The notes under the pieces are model-generated. The model searched no databases. It was not told the DNA's origin and saw nothing but the letters and a program-made list of their open reading frames with translations. The translations under genes and the position numbers were made by a program. Positions 25,111 through 35,721 of a stretch of DNA of 64,000 bases are shown here, in pieces. How positions within the stretch are numbered: the stretch's first letter is position 1; each line of letters begins with the position of its first letter. Source of the DNA: Streptomyces hyaluromycini (GTDB lineage Bacteria > Actinomycetota > Actinomycetes > Streptomycetales > Streptomycetaceae); contig NZ_BCFL01000032.1 of assembly GCF_002217755.1 (NCBI RefSeq), positions 1 through 64,000 on the forward strand, in the 5' to 3' direction.

Positions 25111-26177
25111 ACCCCTTCGACTTCGTCCACGAGACCCGTCCCGCGCGGGTGGTCTTCCGGCCCGGTGCCGCGCGCACCGCACCCTCCGAGGAGGCCCGGC
25201 ACCTGGGGCTGCGGCGGCTGCTGGTGCTGAGCGGCGAGCGGGGCGCGGACACCGCGCGGGCGGTCGCCGACTCACTCGGGGACGCCTGCGCGGGCCTGCA
25301 CACCGGGGCCCGGATGCACGTCCCCGTGGAGGTCGCCGACCGGGGCGTCGAGGCGGCGCGGGCCGCGGGCGCCGACGGCTGCGTGGCCGTCGGCGGCGGC
25401 TCGGCCGTCGGCCTCGGCAAGGCCGTCGCGCTGCGCACCGGACTCCCGCTGATCGCCGTGCCCTCGACCTACGCGGGCTCCGAGATGACCCCGGTCTGGG
25501 GCCTGACCGAGCACGGCGTCAAACGCACCGGCCGCGACCCCGTCGTCCTGCCCCGCAGCGTCGTCTACGACCCCGAACTCACCCTCTCCCTGCCCGTCCC
25601 GCTCTCGGTGACCAGCGGGATCAACGCCCTCGCCCACGCCGTCGAGGCGCTGTACGCCCCCGACGGCTCGCCGCTGGTCGCGCTCATGGCCGAAGAAGGC
25701 GTACGGGCGCTGGCGGGCGCCCTGCCCGAGATCGCCGCCGTGCCGGAGTCGGTACCGGCCCGCTCCCGCGCCCTGTACGGCGCCTGGCTGTGCGGGGCCT
25801 GCCTCGGCGCCACCACCATGGGCCTGCACCACAAGCTGTGCCATGTCCTCGGCGGCACCTTCGGCCTCCCGCACGCCGAGACCCACACCGTCGTCCTGCC
25901 CCACGCCCTCGCCTTCAACGCGCCCGCCGCCCCTGAGGCGGCCGCCGCCGTGGCCCGGGCCCTCGGCGCGGACGACGCCCCGACCGCCCTGCAGGAGCTG
26001 GCGGGCCGCCTCGGCGCACCCCGCTCCCTCGCCGAACTCGGCCTTGAGGAAGCGGACTTGGCGGTTGCCGCGGCCCAGGTGGCCGGGCAGCCCTACGCCA
26101 ATCCGAGACCGGTCACGACCACCGAGGCACTGAGCGTGCTGCGCGCGGCGTACGAGGGCGGGCCGGTCCGGCAGTGA
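25107..26177 (+). CDS. Maleylacetate reductase
   Basis: Iron-containing alcohol dehydrogenase family member (356 aa) reducing maleylacetate to 3-oxoadipate with NAD(P)H. Seen are the nucleotide-binding VAVGGGSAVGLGKAVAL (about residue 95), VPSTYAGSEMTPVWGLTE and the metal-site histidines in HHKLCHVLGGTFGLPHAETH. GTG 25107 overlaps the dioxygenase stop (GTGA), so the two are cotranslated. The upstream monooxygenase that would supply hydroxyquinol is not in the window. Confidence 0.93.
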   Translation: MNPFDFVHETRPARVVFRPGAARTAPSEEARHLGLRRLLVLSGERGADTARAVADSLGDACAGLHTGARMHVPVEVADRGVEAARAAGADGCVAVGGGSAVGLGKAVALRTGLPLIAVPSTYAGSEMTPVWGLTEHGVKRTGRDPVVLPRSVVYDPELTLSLPVPLSVTSGINALAHAVEALYAPDGSPLVALMAEEGVRALAGALPEIAAVPESVPARSRALYGAWLCGACLGATTMGLHHKLCHVLGGTFGLPHAETHTVVLPHALAFNAPAAPEAAAAVARALGADDAPTALQELAGRLGAPRSLAELGLEEADLAVAAAQVAGQPYANPRPVTTTEALSVLRAAYEGGPVRQ

Positions 26178-26268
26178 CCACCCGGTCCCCGGACGAGGCG
26201 GGCGGGCGCGGGCGGACCCGGATCCCGCGAGGCGGCGGCCCCGGCGCGGCGCGGCTCCCGGGCGGTCG

Positions 26269-26287
26269 AGGCCGGCCTGACCGGCCT
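26269..26287. terminator. Weak hairpin between maleylacetate reductase and SARP genes
   Basis: AGGCCGG-N5-CCGGCCT, a 7-bp stem in the convergent 138-bp gap, could serve both genes. It lies within a short direct repeat of CCGGCCTGA. Confidence 0.3.
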
Positions 26288-26315
26288 GACCGGCTTGCGA
26301 ACCCGGCGCCCGGCC

Positions 26316-29216
26316 TCAGTCCGGCGCCTGGCCGGATCCGGGAGCGGAGCCGTCGGCGGACGGGAGGCCGAGCCGTTCGAGGAGCCCGGCACGCAGCGGA
26401 TCGGCGTCCGGGAGACCCAGTTCGGCGGTGATGGCCAGCGCGTGGGTCCACGCGGTGCGGGCGGGATACGGGCGTCCGGCGGCGCCGTGGATGTCGCCGA
26501 GACAGACGAGACCGGCGGCCTCGCCGTGCCGGTCGCCGGTCTGGTGGAACAGGTCGAGGGCCTGCTGATAGCGGTCGACGGCCTCGGCGTGCTCGCCGAG
26601 CCGGTGCAGGATGTAGCCGAGACTGTCCTGGATGTGGGCCTGCCCGTTGAGGTCCCCGGTCTCCTGCGCCAGCTCCAGGGCCTGACGGCAGTGGGTCAGG
26701 GCCTGCTGGTGGTCGCCGAGCTGGGCGAGTATCCAGCCGATGTGGTTCAGCGCGGCGGACTGCCCGGCCCGGTCGTCGACGGCACGGTGGTGCGCGAGGC
26801 TGTCGTGGGCGTGGCCGAGCGCCTGCTGATGCCGGCCCTGGGCCTCGGACATCCGGGACAGGTGCTGATGGATACGGGCCTGCCCGGCGTGGTCGCCGGC
26901 CTCGCCGAACAGCTCCAGCGCGCGCAGATAGTGCGCGCGGGCCGCGTCCGGACGGTCCAGCCGGTCCTCGGCGAGACCGAGTCCCCGGTGGGCCTCCGCC
27001 TGCCCGACGGCATCGCCCTCGCGCCGGGCGGCGTCCAGCGCCGCGGTGTGCGCGGCGATCAGCGCCCGCCGGTTGCCGTGCCGGTCGAGATAGGTGGTCA
27101 GCGCCGAGGCCAGCCGCCAGGTGTGGCTGTGCAGGCCGGCCGCGGGCGCCTGCTCCACCGCGGCGAGCAGGACCGGATGCTCGGCGGTGAACCAGTCCTG
27201 TGCCTGCCGGTGGCCGGACAACTCCTCGGCGGCGGCGCCTGGTCGGGCGGGCGGCAGCGGAGTGGGGCTGGGCCGGGGAGTCAGCAGGGCGTCCGCCCGG
27301 TGCGCGGTGTGGAGGTAGTGGTCGAACAGGCGGTGCGCCGCGGTGCGCCGGGTGTCGTCGCTGTCGTGGGTGGCGACCAGCTCGGCCGCGTAGGCGCGCA
27401 GCAGGTCGTGGAAGGCGTACCGGCCGGCGGGCTGTTCGGTGAGCAGATGTCCGCGGACCAATTCGGCCACCAGCACGCGGGCACGGGCGGCGGGTACGCC
27501 GGCCAGCGCGGCGACGGCCGGGAGCGCGGCGTCCGGGCCTGGATGCAGGCCCAGTAATCGGAAGAGCCGGGCGGCCTCCTGGCCGAGCGCCCGGTACGAC
27601 CAGGAGAACACCGCCCGTACCTCGCTGCTCGCCTCCCCGCCGTCCAGGGCGTCCAGCCGCCGGTCGGTCAGGCGCAGCTCCTCGGCCAGGGCGGCCAGCG
27701 GCAGTTCGGGCTGCGCGGCGGCACGGGCGGCGACGATCGCGAGCGCGAGCGGCAGGCCTGCGCACCGGCCGACGATCTCCCGTACGGCATCGGGATCGGC
27801 CTTCACCCGCTCCGCGCCGAGCCGGCGGACCAGCAACTCCCTGGCCTCCTCGGCGGCGAGCATGCCGATCGTCAGCAGCTGCGCCCCCTCGGTGGCCGCG
27901 AGACCGGTCAGCGATCTCCGGCTGGTGATCAACGCCAGACACCCGGGCGCCCCGGGCAGCAGCGGACGGACCTGCTCGGCGTCGCGCGCGTTGTCCAGCA
28001 CCACCAGCACCCGACGCCCCGCCAGCAGACTGCGGTACAGGCCGACCTGGGCCTCCAGGCCTGCCGGGATCCGGGCCGGCGGCACACTCAGGGCGTCCAG
28101 GAACCCCCGTACCGCCTCGGCGGGGCTCAGTACCGATCCGGTGGGCGTGAAACCGCGCAGGTTCACATACAACTGACCGTCGGGGAAGGCCCGTTGGGCT
28201 CGCCGTGCCCAGTGCACGGCCAACGCGGTCTTGCCCACCCCGGCCGTGCCCGACACCGCCGTGATCACCACCGCCGACGGCTGGTCCGCCGCCGAGACGA
28301 GGACGGCCTCCAGCCGGGCGAGCTCCTCGCCGCGGCCGATGAACCCCTGGACTCCCATGGGGAGTTGGCCGGGTGCCGCACCCGGCCAGGGAGTCGCCGC
28401 GGCCGGCGGCCGCGCCGGGGGAGCGGCCCGGACCGGGGTACGGGACGCCGGCCGTACGACGGACTCGGCCAGGCCTCCCCGCAGGATCGCCTCGTGGACC
28501 TTCCGCAGTTCCGCACCGGGGTCGGTGCCGAGCTCCTCGGCGAGCCGCTTGCGGACGTCGGCGTAGCAGTCCAGTGCCTCCGCGCTGCGGCCGACGGCGT
28601 GCAGCGCCCGCATCAGCGCCTCGGTCAGCGGTTCCACGAGCGGGTACGCTTCGAGAAGTTCGGTCAGCGGGCCGATCACAACGACGGGATCGCTGACGCG
28701 CGACTCCACTTGGACCCAGGCGACCGCGGCGTCCACGTGCTGCCGCCGCCAGGCCTCGCGCACCCGTGCCGCCCACTGCCCGCCGAGCCCGGCCAGCGGC
28801 TCCCCGTGCCACAGCCCGAGCGCCTCGCGCAGCAGCGCCGCCCGCGCCTCGTCCGTGCGCCCCGTCTCCCGGGCCCGGCCCGCCAACTGCCGGAACCGAT
28901 GGATGTCCACCTGGTCCTCGCGGGCCTCCAGCAGGTATCCGCCGGAGCGGCGCACCAGACGCAACCGGGGATGCCCCGAGCCCTCGGTCTGCTCGCACAG
29001 CCGGCGCAGCCGTGCGACATGAGCGTGCAACGCGCGTCGCGCCCCGTCCGGCGGATCGGCGCCCCACACCCGTCTGATCAGTACGTCGGCCGGGACGGGC
29101 CGGCCGGTGTCCACCGCCAGCGCGGCCAGCACGGTCCGCCGTTGTGGTGGCCCGACCTCGGCGGTCCGGCCCTGAATCTGGAGCTCCACGGGTCCGAGAA
29201 GGCGTAATTCCACCAC
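26316..29216 (-). CDS. SARP/AfsR-type regulator with NB-ARC and TPR domains; TTA codon
   Basis: Large cytoplasmic activator (966 aa). Order: OmpR-like winged helix (about 1-95, LRLLGPVELQ ... RRTVLAALAVD), bacterial transcriptional activation domain (about 100-245), NB-ARC ATPase with Walker A GTAGVGKTALAVHW (about 321-334), and C-terminal TPRs (about 690-930, repeats like GQAEAHRGLGLAEDRL). This is the AfsR architecture. Codon 4 is TTA (29207-29205), rare in Streptomyces and read by bldA tRNA, so translation is probably tied to development. GTG 29216 is chosen with GGGGAG 10 nt upstream; GTG 29213 or 29225 are possible. Divergent from an IclR gene that also has TTA. Confidence 0.88.
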   Translation of the reverse strand: MVELRLLGPVELQIQGRTAEVGPPQRRTVLAALAVDTGRPVPADVLIRRVWGADPPDGARRALHAHVARLRRLCEQTEGSGHPRLRLVRRSGGYLLEAREDQVDIHRFRQLAGRARETGRTDEARAALLREALGLWHGEPLAGLGGQWAARVREAWRRQHVDAAVAWVQVESRVSDPVVVIGPLTELLEAYPLVEPLTEALMRALHAVGRSAEALDCYADVRKRLAEELGTDPGAELRKVHEAILRGGLAESVVRPASRTPVRAAPPARPPAAATPWPGAAPGQLPMGVQGFIGRGEELARLEAVLVSAADQPSAVVITAVSGTAGVGKTALAVHWARRAQRAFPDGQLYVNLRGFTPTGSVLSPAEAVRGFLDALSVPPARIPAGLEAQVGLYRSLLAGRRVLVVLDNARDAEQVRPLLPGAPGCLALITSRRSLTGLAATEGAQLLTIGMLAAEEARELLVRRLGAERVKADPDAVREIVGRCAGLPLALAIVAARAAAQPELPLAALAEELRLTDRRLDALDGGEASSEVRAVFSWSYRALGQEAARLFRLLGLHPGPDAALPAVAALAGVPAARARVLVAELVRGHLLTEQPAGRYAFHDLLRAYAAELVATHDSDDTRRTAAHRLFDHYLHTAHRADALLTPRPSPTPLPPARPGAAAEELSGHRQAQDWFTAEHPVLLAAVEQAPAAGLHSHTWRLASALTTYLDRHGNRRALIAAHTAALDAARREGDAVGQAEAHRGLGLAEDRLDRPDAARAHYLRALELFGEAGDHAGQARIHQHLSRMSEAQGRHQQALGHAHDSLAHHRAVDDRAGQSAALNHIGWILAQLGDHQQALTHCRQALELAQETGDLNGQAHIQDSLGYILHRLGEHAEAVDRYQQALDLFHQTGDRHGEAAGLVCLGDIHGAAGRPYPARTAWTHALAITAELGLPDADPLRAGLLERLGLPSADGSAPGSGQAPD

Positions 29217-29310
29217 GGCATCCACACTCCCCGCACAGCTGTTCTTCACTCTGTGCACACATTCTCGCGCTCGGCGACAACCTATCGACAACGTTCTCAG
29301 CCACACTCGA

Positions 29311-29341
29311 ACTTCAGTCTGATGACGCGGACTTCAGTCTG
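29311..29341. repeat. 11-bp direct repeat upstream of the SARP and IclR genes
   Basis: ACTTCAGTCTG occurs twice with a 20-bp period (29311-29321 and 29331-29341), placing both copies on one DNA face. Direct repeats are the binding format of OmpR-like SARP proteins, although 11 or 22 bp is their usual period. Confidence 0.45.
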
Positions 29342-29346
29342 CTGGG

Positions 29347-29363
29347 GCGTGGAGTCTCCACGC
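29347..29363. promoter_or_regulatory. Palindrome GCGTGGA-GTC-TCCACGC
   Basis: A perfect 7-3-7 dyad lies 70 nt before the IclR start. IclR proteins bind such palindromes in their own promoters, so autoregulation is plausible; an RNA hairpin in the leader is an alternative. Confidence 0.4.
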
Positions 29364-29433
29364 ACGGCGGCGCACCGCACACGGGGAACGGCGGCACGGA
29401 GCGCCGGTCGAGCGGTATCCGGGGGAGAGTGAC

Positions 29434-30255
29434 GTGAACGAACAACGGGGAGCCACAGCCACGAGAACGGCGGAATTACCGGTACGGCGGCCGGACCGCC
29501 CGTACGACCCACAGGCGCAGCGCACGGCACCGCACCCGCCGCCGCCCGCTCCGCACCCGTCGGACGGCGGCGGACGCAGTGTGCTGGAGGGCGCCTTCGC
29601 GCTGCTGGGAGCGGTGGAGCGGGCCGAAGAGGCCGGACTGACCAGGCTCGCGGCGGAGTGCGGCCTGCCCAAGACGACCTCGTACCGCCTGCTGGAGCAA
29701 CTGGTCGAACTGGGTGCCGTCGAGCGAAGCCGCAAGGGCTACCGCATGGGGCCGCGGATCTTCCGGCTCGGGCAGGGCTGGCAGCCGTACCCGGGCCTGC
29801 GCACCGCCGCGCGGGCACCGGCCCGCCGCCTCGCGCGCATCACCGGCGCGACGGTGGGGCTCAACGTACTGCGGGAGGGCCAGACCCTGGTCCTGGACTG
29901 GACGCCCGGCGAGACCGCCGGGGCGCTCGGCCGATCGCTCGACAGCGGGGTCTGGCCGTGGTTCACCGCGGCCGGCAAGGTACTGGTCGCCGGGGCGTAT
30001 CCGCGGCTGCCGCTGGGCCCGATGCCCGGGTCCTGGCACCGGCAGGCCGAGGCGATCCGGGACCGGGGCGTCGCCTTCGACCGGGAGGAGGTGGCGGCCG
30101 GCTTGTGCTGTGTGGCTGTGCCGGTACCCGGCCCGAACGGCGCGCCGCTGGCGTCCCTGAGCCTCGTGACCGATCCCGCGCACAGCCTGGACCGGCTCGC
30201 GGGCGTGGTGCAGCAGGCGGCGAGGATGATCGGCGCCGCCCTGCGCGGCCGCTGA
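29434..30255 (+). CDS. IclR-family transcriptional regulator; TTA codon
   Basis: DNA-binding protein (273 aa). After a Pro-rich tail of about 45 residues comes the winged helix (SVLEGAFALLGAVERAEEAG, LAAECGLPKTTSYRLLEQL, residues 50-95), then the IclR effector domain with GVAFDREEVAAGLCCVAVPV near 205-225. Codon 15 is TTA (29476-29478), within the tail, so bldA tRNA is needed to make it. GTG 29434 has GGGGGAGAG upstream. It is divergent from the SARP gene and the nearest regulator upstream of the polysaccharide operon; it might also act on the hydroxyquinol genes. Confidence 0.88.
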   Translation: MNEQRGATATRTAELPVRRPDRPYDPQAQRTAPHPPPPAPHPSDGGGRSVLEGAFALLGAVERAEEAGLTRLAAECGLPKTTSYRLLEQLVELGAVERSRKGYRMGPRIFRLGQGWQPYPGLRTAARAPARRLARITGATVGLNVLREGQTLVLDWTPGETAGALGRSLDSGVWPWFTAAGKVLVAGAYPRLPLGPMPGSWHRQAEAIRDRGVAFDREEVAAGLCCVAVPVPGPNGAPLASLSLVTDPAHSLDRLAGVVQQAARMIGAALRGR

Positions 30256-31579
30256 GCCGACGAGCAGCGGATGTCCGATGTCCTCCGGGGGCGTCGATGA
30301 GAAGGGTGTCCGGGCTGGGGAAGACCTCGGCCCGGGCGTCCTCTTCCAGGTTTCAGGAGCCCGGAGCAGAGGCCGTGTCGGCTGTGCGGCGCAGCCACAT
30401 GTTGCCGAACCTGCTTCTGTGCTGTTGCCGGACTCGGAGCCCCGGCCGGATAAGCGGAGAAGCTACCACCGTTTAGGGGGGGGCGGGGGGAGGGGTCTCT
30501 CGTAGTGCGGCAGGCCCAACAGGCAACCATTACTGCCTACTGGGGCGGGCTCAGGGGTTGAGGGCGAGGGGGTCTCGGAGTCGTGCTGTGCGCCCGGCGG
30601 CTGCTCGAACGTGTGCTTCTGCGCAAGGAGTTGGTCTCCACCCTGCCTGGTGCCCTGCCCGGGTCGTGCCGCCGCCAGTCGCTCGCGGGCTCACGTGCCC
30701 GGCGCGCTCGGCGGCGAGGGTGTCGAGGAGTTCGGTGCGCGAGGCCGGTCGGCGCGGAGTCCTTCGTCTCGGCGGCCGGGCGGGCGAAGGCCCCGACGGG
30801 CGCGCGATCGCGGAGCCGACGGCGACGACCCGGTCGAGGTCGCCCTCGGTGTCTGCTCGCGCGAGCGGAGTGGAGTGGTGAAGATCCGTTCCTGTGCCGT
30901 CGACCGACCGCCCCCCGCAGGCGACACTCCGTGCTCACCCGACAGGAATCAGCCGAACACACTCTGAATGTGGCCTAGTTGGCAGTGCCGGGACGCCTCG
31001 CGGCCGCCGCTGCGGGCAGCCCGGAGAACTCGCGTTGTCGAAGGTCACAGGGCACGTCTTCCGTCGCCGGGGCACCCGCAGGCGACCGCCCATCCGTGGA
31101 CCCGGCTTCAAATCATGAGCACAAATTCCACACAGCCCTCTCTTCAGGCGGCCCTTGATGGTCTAGATTGACCGTGCTTCGCACATGCTGGGACACGAGG
31201 CGACAAATGATGATCTATGGGTCCGTCGATACAGACGGCCGGTGGCCGCATCTCTGGCGCCGGACGTGGGGGTGATCAACTCCTGGGGCCCGAGAAGAGT
31301 TTCGGGTGCGGGGAGCACCCGGGACTTCCACGGGTTCCCGTGCACGTCGGGAGCCTGGCAGGGCATGCAAGTCCGCTGCGGCAAGGGCGGGTTGTTCAGG
31401 CAGCGCTGAAGTAGCCGGGATGTCATACGCGGGGGGCGGGGGCCGCCTGCGGGAAGAACAGCGCGGCGCGGGGAGCCGGGGGGCCTCCCGGGGGCGGATG
31501 CGTGCGGGAGGCGGGGGCCTCCCGGGGGAGGAACCGTGTCAGTGCACCATGTCGAACCACTGGGGACCGGGGGGTTTCT
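30256..31579. other. 1.3-kb stretch with no convincing gene
   Basis: No frame here has both a ribosome site and recognisable protein sequence. A G-rich run (30476-30494) could form a quadruplex. The minus strand around 30700-30840 shows a coding-like snippet (TELLDTLAAERAG) without a continuous frame, suggesting a decayed gene. A snippet at 31185-31240 (DDLWVRRYRRP) resembles the start of type II thioesterases but does not continue. The last 150 bp are G-rich leader with hairpins before the polysaccharide operon, whose promoter must lie in this stretch. Confidence 0.5.
31479..31528 (+). promoter_or_regulatory. Repeated G-rich leader hairpin before the polysaccharide operon
   Basis: The 16-mer GGGGGCCTCCCGGGGG occurs at 31479-31494 and 31513-31528. 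At the second copy CGGGAGGC (31505-31512) pairs with GCCTCCCG (31517-31524) across GGGG, forming an 8-bp hairpin 55 nt before the first start codon. It could act as an attenuator or as a site for antitermination. Confidence 0.4.
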
Positions 31580-33058
31580 GTGCGGCAGGGGGGACTAGTC
31601 GACCCTTTTCCGCCGGCGCGCAAGCGTCTGGCGAACGGGGCAGTCAACAGGCCGGCGATCGAGTGGGAGCAGCGGTACCGCCGTACCGTGATCATCAGCG
31701 ACACCGTGGCCACCGCCTTCGTGGCGGCGGGGATCGGCGAGTTCTTCGGGGCCCGGGACGCGGCCAACTGGCACGAGAAATGGGGGATTCTCGCATTCGG
31801 CACCGAGCTGCTGGTGCTGTCGGCGCTGGCGGTGGGCCGGGCGTGGGTTCCGGCCGTGCTCGGCCAGGGCGCCGAGGAGTTCCGCCGGCTCGGACGCTCA
31901 CTGTTCGCCGCGACCGTCGTCCTGGCACTCGGCGGGATCGCCCTCACCTCGCGCAACATCAAGCTCTGGATCTTCGTCGCGATCCCCGCGATCGGGCTCG
32001 TCACGATGTCCGCGCGGTATCTGCTCCGTCTCTCTCTGCACAGACAGCGGAAGGAAGGGCGGTGCCTGAGACCGGTGCTCGCTGCCGGAAGCCCGGCCAC
32101 CGTGGGCGACCTGATCACCCGAACCCGCAAGTTCCCGCACATCGGCTGGCGGGTGGAGGCGGTGTGCACGACGGACGGCCGCGGGCTCGACGGTGACGAA
32201 CTGGACGGGGTACCGGTCGTCGGCCGGCTGACGGACGTCGCCAAGCACGTCCGCCACGACGGCTACCGCGTCGTCGCGGTCACACCGGACCCGCACTGGA
32301 CACCGGACCGGTTGCAGCGGCTGGCCTGGAACCTCGAAGGCAGCGATGCCGAGATGGTCGTGGCCCCGGTGCTGATGGAGGTGGCCGGTCCGCGGCTGCA
32401 CGTCGACGCGGTGCTCGGGATCCCGCTGCTGCGGGTCAGCCTGCCGACCTTCACCGGGGGCCGTCGGGCGATCAAGGAGGTCGTCGACCGGGTCGGCGCG
32501 GTGGTCCTGCTGATGCTGTTCGCGCCGCTGATGATGCTTGCCGCGCTGCTCGTGCTGGTGGACAGCCGGGGCGGGGCCTTCTACCGCCAGCGCAGGGTCG
32601 GCAAGGACGGCCGGGAGTTCACGATTCTCAAGTTCCGCACCATGGCCGTCGGGGCGCACGGGGCACGTGCCCAGCTCGCCGACCGCAACGAGGGCGCGGG
32701 ACTGCTGTTCAAGCTCCGCCGGGATCCGCGGGTGACCCGGGTGGGAGCGGTGCTGCGCCGGTACTCGGTCGACGAACTCCCGCAGCTTTTCAACGTGCTC
32801 ACCGGATCGATGTCGCTCGTCGGTCCGCGGCCTCCGCTGCCGGAGGAGTGCGCCGAGTACGGCCCGGACATCCGGCGGCGGCTGCTGGTCAAGCCCGGGC
32901 TCACCGGCCTGTGGCAGATCAGCGGACGCAGCGACCTGCCGTGGGAGGAGGCGGTCCGCCTCGACCTGCGGTACGTGGAGGACTGGTCGCTCGCCCTCGA
33001 CACGGTGATCTTGTGGAAGACGATGCGTGCGGTCCTCCACGGGCAGGGGGCCTACTGA
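31580..33058 (+). CDS. Polyprenyl-phosphate sugar-1-phosphate transferase (initiating enzyme)
   Basis: Membrane enzyme (492 aa) of the WbaP/WcaJ group that loads the first sugar phosphate onto undecaprenyl phosphate. About four N-terminal helices, a CoA-binding-like cytoplasmic part, then one helix near 315-335 and the bacterial sugar transferase domain with FYRQRRVGKDGREFTILKFR, SVDELPQLFNVLTGSMSLVG, GPRPPLP and PGLTGLWQISGRSDL. GTG 31580 is chosen because GGGGGG lies 5 nt upstream and earlier starts fall within the leader repeats. It opens the polysaccharide operon. Glucose or galactose phosphate is the usual donor. Confidence 0.92.
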   Translation: MRQGGLVDPFPPARKRLANGAVNRPAIEWEQRYRRTVIISDTVATAFVAAGIGEFFGARDAANWHEKWGILAFGTELLVLSALAVGRAWVPAVLGQGAEEFRRLGRSLFAATVVLALGGIALTSRNIKLWIFVAIPAIGLVTMSARYLLRLSLHRQRKEGRCLRPVLAAGSPATVGDLITRTRKFPHIGWRVEAVCTTDGRGLDGDELDGVPVVGRLTDVAKHVRHDGYRVVAVTPDPHWTPDRLQRLAWNLEGSDAEMVVAPVLMEVAGPRLHVDAVLGIPLLRVSLPTFTGGRRAIKEVVDRVGAVVLLMLFAPLMMLAALLVLVDSRGGAFYRQRRVGKDGREFTILKFRTMAVGAHGARAQLADRNEGAGLLFKLRRDPRVTRVGAVLRRYSVDELPQLFNVLTGSMSLVGPRPPLPEECAEYGPDIRRRLLVKPGLTGLWQISGRSDLPWEEAVRLDLRYVEDWSLALDTVILWKTMRAVLHGQGAY

Positions 33059-33140
33059 TGCGCGGGGGGCTGCGGCTCAAGGGTCCCGCCGACGCGCGGA
33101 CCGCAGGCCACCAGGGCCTGCCTGGGGGGAGAGACGGGTC

Positions 33141-34455
<1,315 letters not shown>

Positions 34456-34466
<11 letters not shown>

Positions 34467-35721
34467 CGAAGTCAGCGGCGACGGTTCCGGCCGGCGCGCG
34501 CTGATCCTGGTGGAGAACCTGTCGGTGCCCTTCGACCGACGGGTGTGGCAGGAGTGCACGACACTGCGCGACGCGGGCTGGACGGTGCACGTCATCTGTC
34601 CGCAGGGGAGCAAACGCGACACGGAGCCGGAGGCGGAGATCGACGGGGTGCGGATCCACCGCTACCCGCTGCGCGCCGCCACCGGAGGGCCGGCCGGCTA
34701 CCTGAAGGAGTACGGATCGGCGCTCTGGCACACGGCCCGGCTGGCCCGCAAGGTCGGCCCGGTCGACGTGGTCCACGCATGCAACCCGCCCGACCTGCTG
34801 TTCCTGCCGGCACTGTGGCTGAAGCGGCGCGGCGCACGGTTCGTCTTCGACCAGCACGACCTGGTACCCGAGCTGTACCTCTCCCGGTTCGACCGCGGCG
34901 AGGACCTGCTCTACCGCGCCGTGTGCGCACTGGAACGGCGGACCTACCGGGCCGCGGACGTCGTCCTCGCCACCAACGAGAGCTACCGGGACGTCGCGAT
35001 ACGCCGGGGCGGCCGGCGGCCCGAGGACGTCTTCGTGGTGCGCAGCGCGCCCGCGATCGAGCGGTTCCAACCGGTGCCGACGGAGGAGGAGTTGAAGCGC
35101 GGCAAGCCTCATCTGCTGTGCTACCTCGGCGTGATGGGCCCGCAGGACGGCGTCGACTACGCCCTGCGGGCCCTCGCGAAGCTCCGCGACGACCTCGGCC
35201 GGACCGACTGGCATGCCGTGTTCGTCGGCTCCGGCGACGCCTTCGACGCGATGGTGGAGCTGTCCCGGCGGCTCGGGCTCGGTGACCAGGTGCAGTTCAC
35301 CGGGCGCATCCCGGACGCCGACCTGGTGCGCTACCTGTCCACCGCGGACGTCTGCCTTTCCCCCGACCCGCGCAATCCGCTCAACGACGTGTCGACCATG
35401 AACAAGGTCCTCGAGTACATGGCGATGGGCCGGCCGATCGTCTCGTTCGACCTCAAGGAGGCGCGCGTCTCCGCCGGTGAGGCCGCGCTCTACGCGCCCG
35501 CCGACGACGAGGCCGAGTTCGCCGAGCTCATCGCGCTGCTTCTCGACGACCCGGAGAAGCGGGCCCGGATGGGCAAGATCGGCCAGGAACGGGTGAGCGG
35601 GCCGCTCTCCTGGCGCAACTCGCAAGCGTCGCTGCTTGCTGCCTACGCAGCCGCCTGCCGTGACCACACCCCGGTGCCGGCGGCCGATCAGGTTCGAACA
35701 GGGAAGAGGCAGCGCAGTTGA
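34456..35721 (+). CDS. Glycosyltransferase family 4
   Basis: GT-B fold transferase (421 aa) adding a sugar to the lipid-linked repeat unit at the inner membrane face. The N-terminal domain begins RRALILVENLSVPFDRRVW; the C-terminal donor site shows FTGRIPDADLVRYLSTADV and NDVSTMNKVLEYMAMGRPIV with the usual Glu. TTG 34456 overlaps the algD-like gene by 11 nt; no better start exists before the conserved core. The donor could be GDP-mannuronate or another sugar. Confidence 0.87.

Noticed and set aside
26113..29304. Alternative minus-strand frame of over 1,000 codons across the SARP gene
   Set aside because: The AfsR-type domains are all in the other frame; this one is an Arg/Gly-rich shadow.
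31185..31409. Start of a type II thioesterase gene (DDLWVRRYRRP)
   Set aside because: Resemblance lasts about 15 residues, the expected LVCFPHAGGSA segment is absent and there is no ribosome site.
31172..31579. Possible c-di-GMP or c-di-AMP riboswitch before the polysaccharide operon
   Set aside because: I could not find the conserved cores of the GEMM or ydaO RNAs; only simple G-rich hairpins are present.
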